Below are positions 4,190 to 6,780 of a DNA stretch of 6,780 bases, piece by piece. How positions within the stretch are numbered: position 1 is the stretch's first letter; each line of letters opens with the position of its first letter. Position numbers and translations under genes: made by a program. Origin of the DNA: an uncultured Collinsella sp. (GTDB lineage Bacteria; Actinomycetota; Coriobacteriia; Coriobacteriales; Coriobacteriaceae); contig CABSMN010000062.1 of assembly GCA_902478765.1 (NCBI GenBank), positions 1-6,780 on the forward strand. Direction: 5' to 3'. The notes below the pieces were generated by a model, which was not told the origin of the DNA, did no database searches, and was given only the letters and a program-made list of their open reading frames with translations.

Positions 4190-6298
4190 CTAGGCCTGTT
4201 CGGTGCCTGCGGCCTCCAGACCGATCAAACGGAACGGGTCCGCCACGCCGCCGATAGACTTTTGCAGCTCGCGTTGACGCTGCGAATCCTGCGCGGCCTG
4301 CACGGTCAGCGCGCGACGGGCCTCATCATCGAGCGAACGGTCCTGACGCAGCTTGGCCTGTGCGGCACGCATGCGGCGCTTGATGGTGTAGAGCTCGAGC
4401 GTATCGAGCATGAACACGATGTTCGTCTCGGTGGGGTGCTTGCTCGTCGCGGAGATGCGCCCGGCACTCACAAGCGTTGCCGCCTCGGGACAGACCGAGC
4501 GCGCCGCATCCATGCAGGCTGCAGGATCGGTTCCCGGCGGCGTTGCCAGAACGGCCCATGCGATGGACTCGTGACGTGGGTCAACCCACTCGATAGAGCA
4601 GATGCGGTCGGCATACGTGCGGAACAGGTCGGGGTAGCTCGTGAGCATCGTCAACAGCTCGCGCTCCCCTGCCAAGGACTTGCGCTCAAGATCAGTAAGA
4701 ACCATCGGCGCCGCCGCAGCCGGAGCGCCCGAACCATCAGTCACAGGCACAGCACCCATACCATCAGGCACATCGATCGGCGGCAGGTCGTCGACGACCT
4801 CCACGGGCGCGGCACCGTAGGCATCGAGCGGGACGTAGTCATACGGCTCTTCTTCGACCGGCGCGGACACCGGCGGCGTCGCGCCCGATGCCCAAGCACC
4901 GCGAGATGCCCCCTGCGAACCAGACGTCCGACCGCCCGCGCTACCAGAGCGCTCGGCTTGCGGCCGCTGGCGTTCATAGTTCTGCTCACGACGTCGTTCC
5001 GCATCTTCGCGCTTGGCGACATCGCGAAACACGCGACCCGAACTCGCGCGAACCGTCTCCAGATCCAAACCCAGCAGATCGGCAATCTGAATAAAGTATG
5101 TGTCGATCATATAGCTATCGCGCAGCGGATAGATAAGCGTCAGCGCATCTTCCAGCGCCTTGGCACGACCGCCCGGCGTGGTGATGTCACTCGACTCCTG
5201 CAGCGAACGGTAGACAAAGTCCATGAGCGGCTCGGCAGCGTCGATGCGCGCCTGAAGCTCCTGTCCACCATGCGCTGTGATGAACTCCATGGGGTCGTTG
5301 CCGTCGGGCAGCACCACGCAGCGCAGGTCCATCGAATCCTGCTCGATAAATTGAATCGCGCGACGGGCGGCCTTCTGGCCCGCGGCATCGCCATCGAACA
5401 TATACACGATACGCTTGGCAAAGCGGGTGAGCGTCTTGACGTGATGCTCCGTGAGCGCGGTGCCCAGCGTGGCGACAACGTTTTTGATCCCCGCCTCCCA
5501 GCAGGCGATGCAATCGGTATAGCCCTCCACCACGATGGCCGTATCCTGCGCGACGATAAACTCCTTGGCCCAGTTAAAGCCATAGAGGTTTCGCTTTTTA
5601 TGGAACACGCTCGTCTCGGCGGTGTTGAGGTACTTGGGTTGGCCGTCACCCATGATGCGCCCGCCAAAGGCAATGTTGTGACCCTGCTCGTCAAAGATGG
5701 GAAACATCACGCGGTCGTAGAAGCGGTCGGCAAGCTGCCCGCGCCCGCGGCTCACGGCAACGTTGGCGTCGATCATCTCCTGCGGGGTAAAACCCGCCTG
5801 GGACAGGTGCGACACCAGCGCGTTGCGGCCCGGTGCAAAGCCCAGGCAGTAGCGGCGGCAGACGTCGCCACCCATACCACGGCTGGCAAAGTACTCGCGT
5901 GGACGGCCGTCCTTACCGCGCATAAGCATGGTGTGGTAGAACTGGGCGGTCTCGGCACACAGATCGTAGATGCGGGCACGCTTGGTACCGCGCTCGCGAC
6001 GATCTCCGATGTCATGCAGCTCAATACCCGCACGATCGGCCAAATAGCGGATTGACTCGGGAAAGCTCAGGTTTTCGCGCTTCATGATATAGGTGAAGAC
6101 GTCGCCGCCTTCGCCGCAGCCAAAGCAGTGCCAGACCTGCGTAGCGGGGATAATGTGGAAAGAAGGCGTCTTTTCGCCATGGAAGGGGCAGCAACCCCAA
6201 AACTCATGGCCGCGGGGCTTGAGCTCAACCGTTTCCTGCACGATGGCAACTAAGTCGGACGCAGCGCGTACCTGGTCTTTTTCCTCATCGCTAATCAC
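4190..6298 (-). CDS. dnaG: DNA primase DnaG
   Basis: This 702-residue primase makes the RNA primers for chromosome replication and works with the DnaB helicase at the fork. The N-terminal zinc-binding domain has the CHC2 ligands C37, H40, C58 and C61 (CPFHGEKTPSFH and HCFGCG). The catalytic core follows, with YLGF-type YCLGFAPG (150-157), DRFYDRVMFPI (191-201) and FGGR (211-214). The TOPRIM domain has VVEGYTD (256-262, catalytic E258) and the acidic pair in FDGDAAG (301-307). A Gly/Ser/Ala/Pro- and acid-rich linker spans roughly 440-530. The C-terminal helicase-interaction region (about 535-680) follows. The protein is longer than E. coli DnaG (581 residues), mostly because of the linker. The start is GTG at 6298, with AGGGGGTGA just upstream. 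It overlaps the ribF stop by 8 bases, which implies translational coupling. rpoD lies downstream. Confidence 0.97.
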   Translation of the reverse strand: MISDEEKDQVRAASDLVAIVQETVELKPRGHEFWGCCPFHGEKTPSFHIIPATQVWHCFGCGEGGDVFTYIMKRENLSFPESIRYLADRAGIELHDIGDRRERGTKRARIYDLCAETAQFYHTMLMRGKDGRPREYFASRGMGGDVCRRYCLGFAPGRNALVSHLSQAGFTPQEMIDANVAVSRGRGQLADRFYDRVMFPIFDEQGHNIAFGGRIMGDGQPKYLNTAETSVFHKKRNLYGFNWAKEFIVAQDTAIVVEGYTDCIACWEAGIKNVVATLGTALTEHHVKTLTRFAKRIVYMFDGDAAGQKAARRAIQFIEQDSMDLRCVVLPDGNDPMEFITAHGGQELQARIDAAEPLMDFVYRSLQESSDITTPGGRAKALEDALTLIYPLRDSYMIDTYFIQIADLLGLDLETVRASSGRVFRDVAKREDAERRREQNYERQRPQAERSGSAGGRTSGSQGASRGAWASGATPPVSAPVEEEPYDYVPLDAYGAAPVEVVDDLPPIDVPDGMGAVPVTDGSGAPAAAAPMVLTDLERKSLAGERELLTMLTSYPDLFRTYADRICSIEWVDPRHESIAWAVLATPPGTDPAACMDAARSVCPEAATLVSAGRISATSKHPTETNIVFMLDTLELYTIKRRMRAAQAKLRQDRSLDDEARRALTVQAAQDSQRQRELQKSIGGVADPFRLIGLEAAGTEQA

Positions 6299-6733
6299 GG
6301 ATACTCACCCCCTGCTCGCCCAAGTTGTGACGAATATCCTCGATATTACCCTCGACGGTCGAGATCAACTCATCCAGCGATTCGAACACACGCGAGGGAC
6401 GCAGCCAGCGCGTAAACGCCAGCGAAACGGAAGCGCCGTACAGGTCGCCCGTATAACCAATTAAGTTAGCCTCGAGATGCGATGAAGCGGCATCGTCGGC
6501 ATACGTCGGCGGCAGGCCGACGTTAACGGCAGCAGGCCATACGGTGTCATCGACGAGCACCAGGCCCTCATACACGCCATCGGCAGGCACCTGAATGCCG
6601 TCGGGAACCTGCAGGTTTGCCGTGGGAAAGCCCATGCCAGAGCCCTCGTGACGGCCGCGAATAACACCGCCGCGCAGCATATACGGGCGGCCGAGCAACT
6701 CAGCAGCCAGCTCCACATGGCCCTGTCCCAGCT
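6291..6733 (-). CDS. ribF: RibF riboflavin kinase/FAD synthetase, C-terminal kinase domain (5' truncated)
   Basis: This is the last 146 codons of ribF; the start and the N-terminal FMN adenylyltransferase domain are lost beyond the contig end. RibF converts riboflavin to FMN and then FAD in the cytoplasm. The visible part is the riboflavin kinase domain. It opens with GHVELAAELLGRPY, the usual junction to the kinase domain. It then shows GMGFPTANL (nucleotide and Mg binding, Thr at visible residue 37), PADGVY, NVGLPPTY, HLEANLIGYTGDLYG (candidate catalytic Glu at 87) and the closing WLRPSRVFESLDELIS. The open frame continues upstream of the GTG at 6716 to the adapter junction, so that GTG is an internal Val codon and not a start. 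Its TAG stop overlaps the dnaG GTG start by 8 bases, so the two are probably cotranscribed. Confidence 0.93.
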
Positions 6734-6780
6734 CTGTCTCTTATACACATCTGACGCTGCCGACGAAGCTAGAAGTGTAG
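6734..6780 (-). other. Nextera adapter with i5 index (non-biological)
   Basis: This is the exact reverse complement of positions 1-47. The mosaic end is at 6734-6752, the read-1 overhang at 6753-6766, the index slot at 6767-6774, and the start of the P5 arm at 6775-6780. It looks like adapter read-through left on an untrimmed read. The minus-strand frame starting at 6748 with the residues MYKRQ is an adapter artefact. Genomic sequence ends at 6733. Confidence 0.98.

Noticed and set aside
4262..6055. A 597-codon plus-strand open frame antisense to dnaG
   Set aside because: It lies wholly inside the well-supported dnaG gene, its protein has the Arg/His/Leu-rich composition of an antisense shadow frame in GC-rich DNA, and no domain or ribosome binding site is recognisable.
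6291..6716. Treating the GTG at 6716 as the start of a 141-residue stand-alone riboflavin kinase
   Set aside because: The frame stays open to the adapter junction at 6733, and the upstream residues (LGQGH) continue the expected RibF inter-domain sequence, so this is a truncated bifunctional RibF.
1..6780. 47-base terminal inverted repeats, as in a transposon or linear element
   Set aside because: They are exact Nextera adapter sequence with an index, and the genes inside are ordinary chromosomal genes with no transposase.

Overview
This window is one assembled contig from a GC-rich bacterium. It has an unremoved Illumina Nextera adapter, including an i5 index, at each end, so the biological sequence is positions 48 to 6733. 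The proteins look actinobacterial, and I infer class Coriobacteriia (a Collinsella-like gut organism). That rests on the character of the sigma factor, the gene order and the base composition, not on a database search. Every gene I can support lies on the minus strand, so transcription runs from high to low coordinates.

Layout in transcription order. (1) The 3' part of ribF (riboflavin kinase domain) overlaps dnaG (primase) by 8 bases, and rpoD (principal sigma factor) follows after about 110 bases. This is a ribF-dnaG-rpoD arrangement, a variant of the dnaG-rpoD macromolecular synthesis operon. rpoD ends in a strong 14-bp hairpin with only a short U-run. (2) The rpoD/tRNA intergenic region carries a perfect 24-base palindrome and two A6 tracts spaced by one helical turn. 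The tracts sit directly upstream of a good sigma-70-type promoter (TTGCCC, 16 bp, TATAAT). (3) That promoter drives two identical tRNA-Asn(GTT) genes separated by a 34-base spacer with a hairpin, followed by an intrinsic terminator. (4) After a short noncoding stretch comes an Asp23/Gls24-family gene, then fakA (DAK2/DhaL-type fatty acid kinase subunit), then the first 30 codons of a gene that is probably recG, cut off by the contig end.

Functionally this is core chromosome: replication priming, housekeeping transcription, translation (tRNA-Asn), flavin cofactor synthesis, exogenous fatty acid activation and envelope-stress-type genes. I see no mobile element, CRISPR array, defence system or undescribed gene system. 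The points worth a second look are small: the adapter ends, which create false inverted terminal repeats and false ORFs; the perfect palindrome; the phased A-tract promoter; the hairpin between the twin tRNAs; and the long low-complexity linker in DnaG. The large plus-strand open frames are antisense shadows of the real genes.
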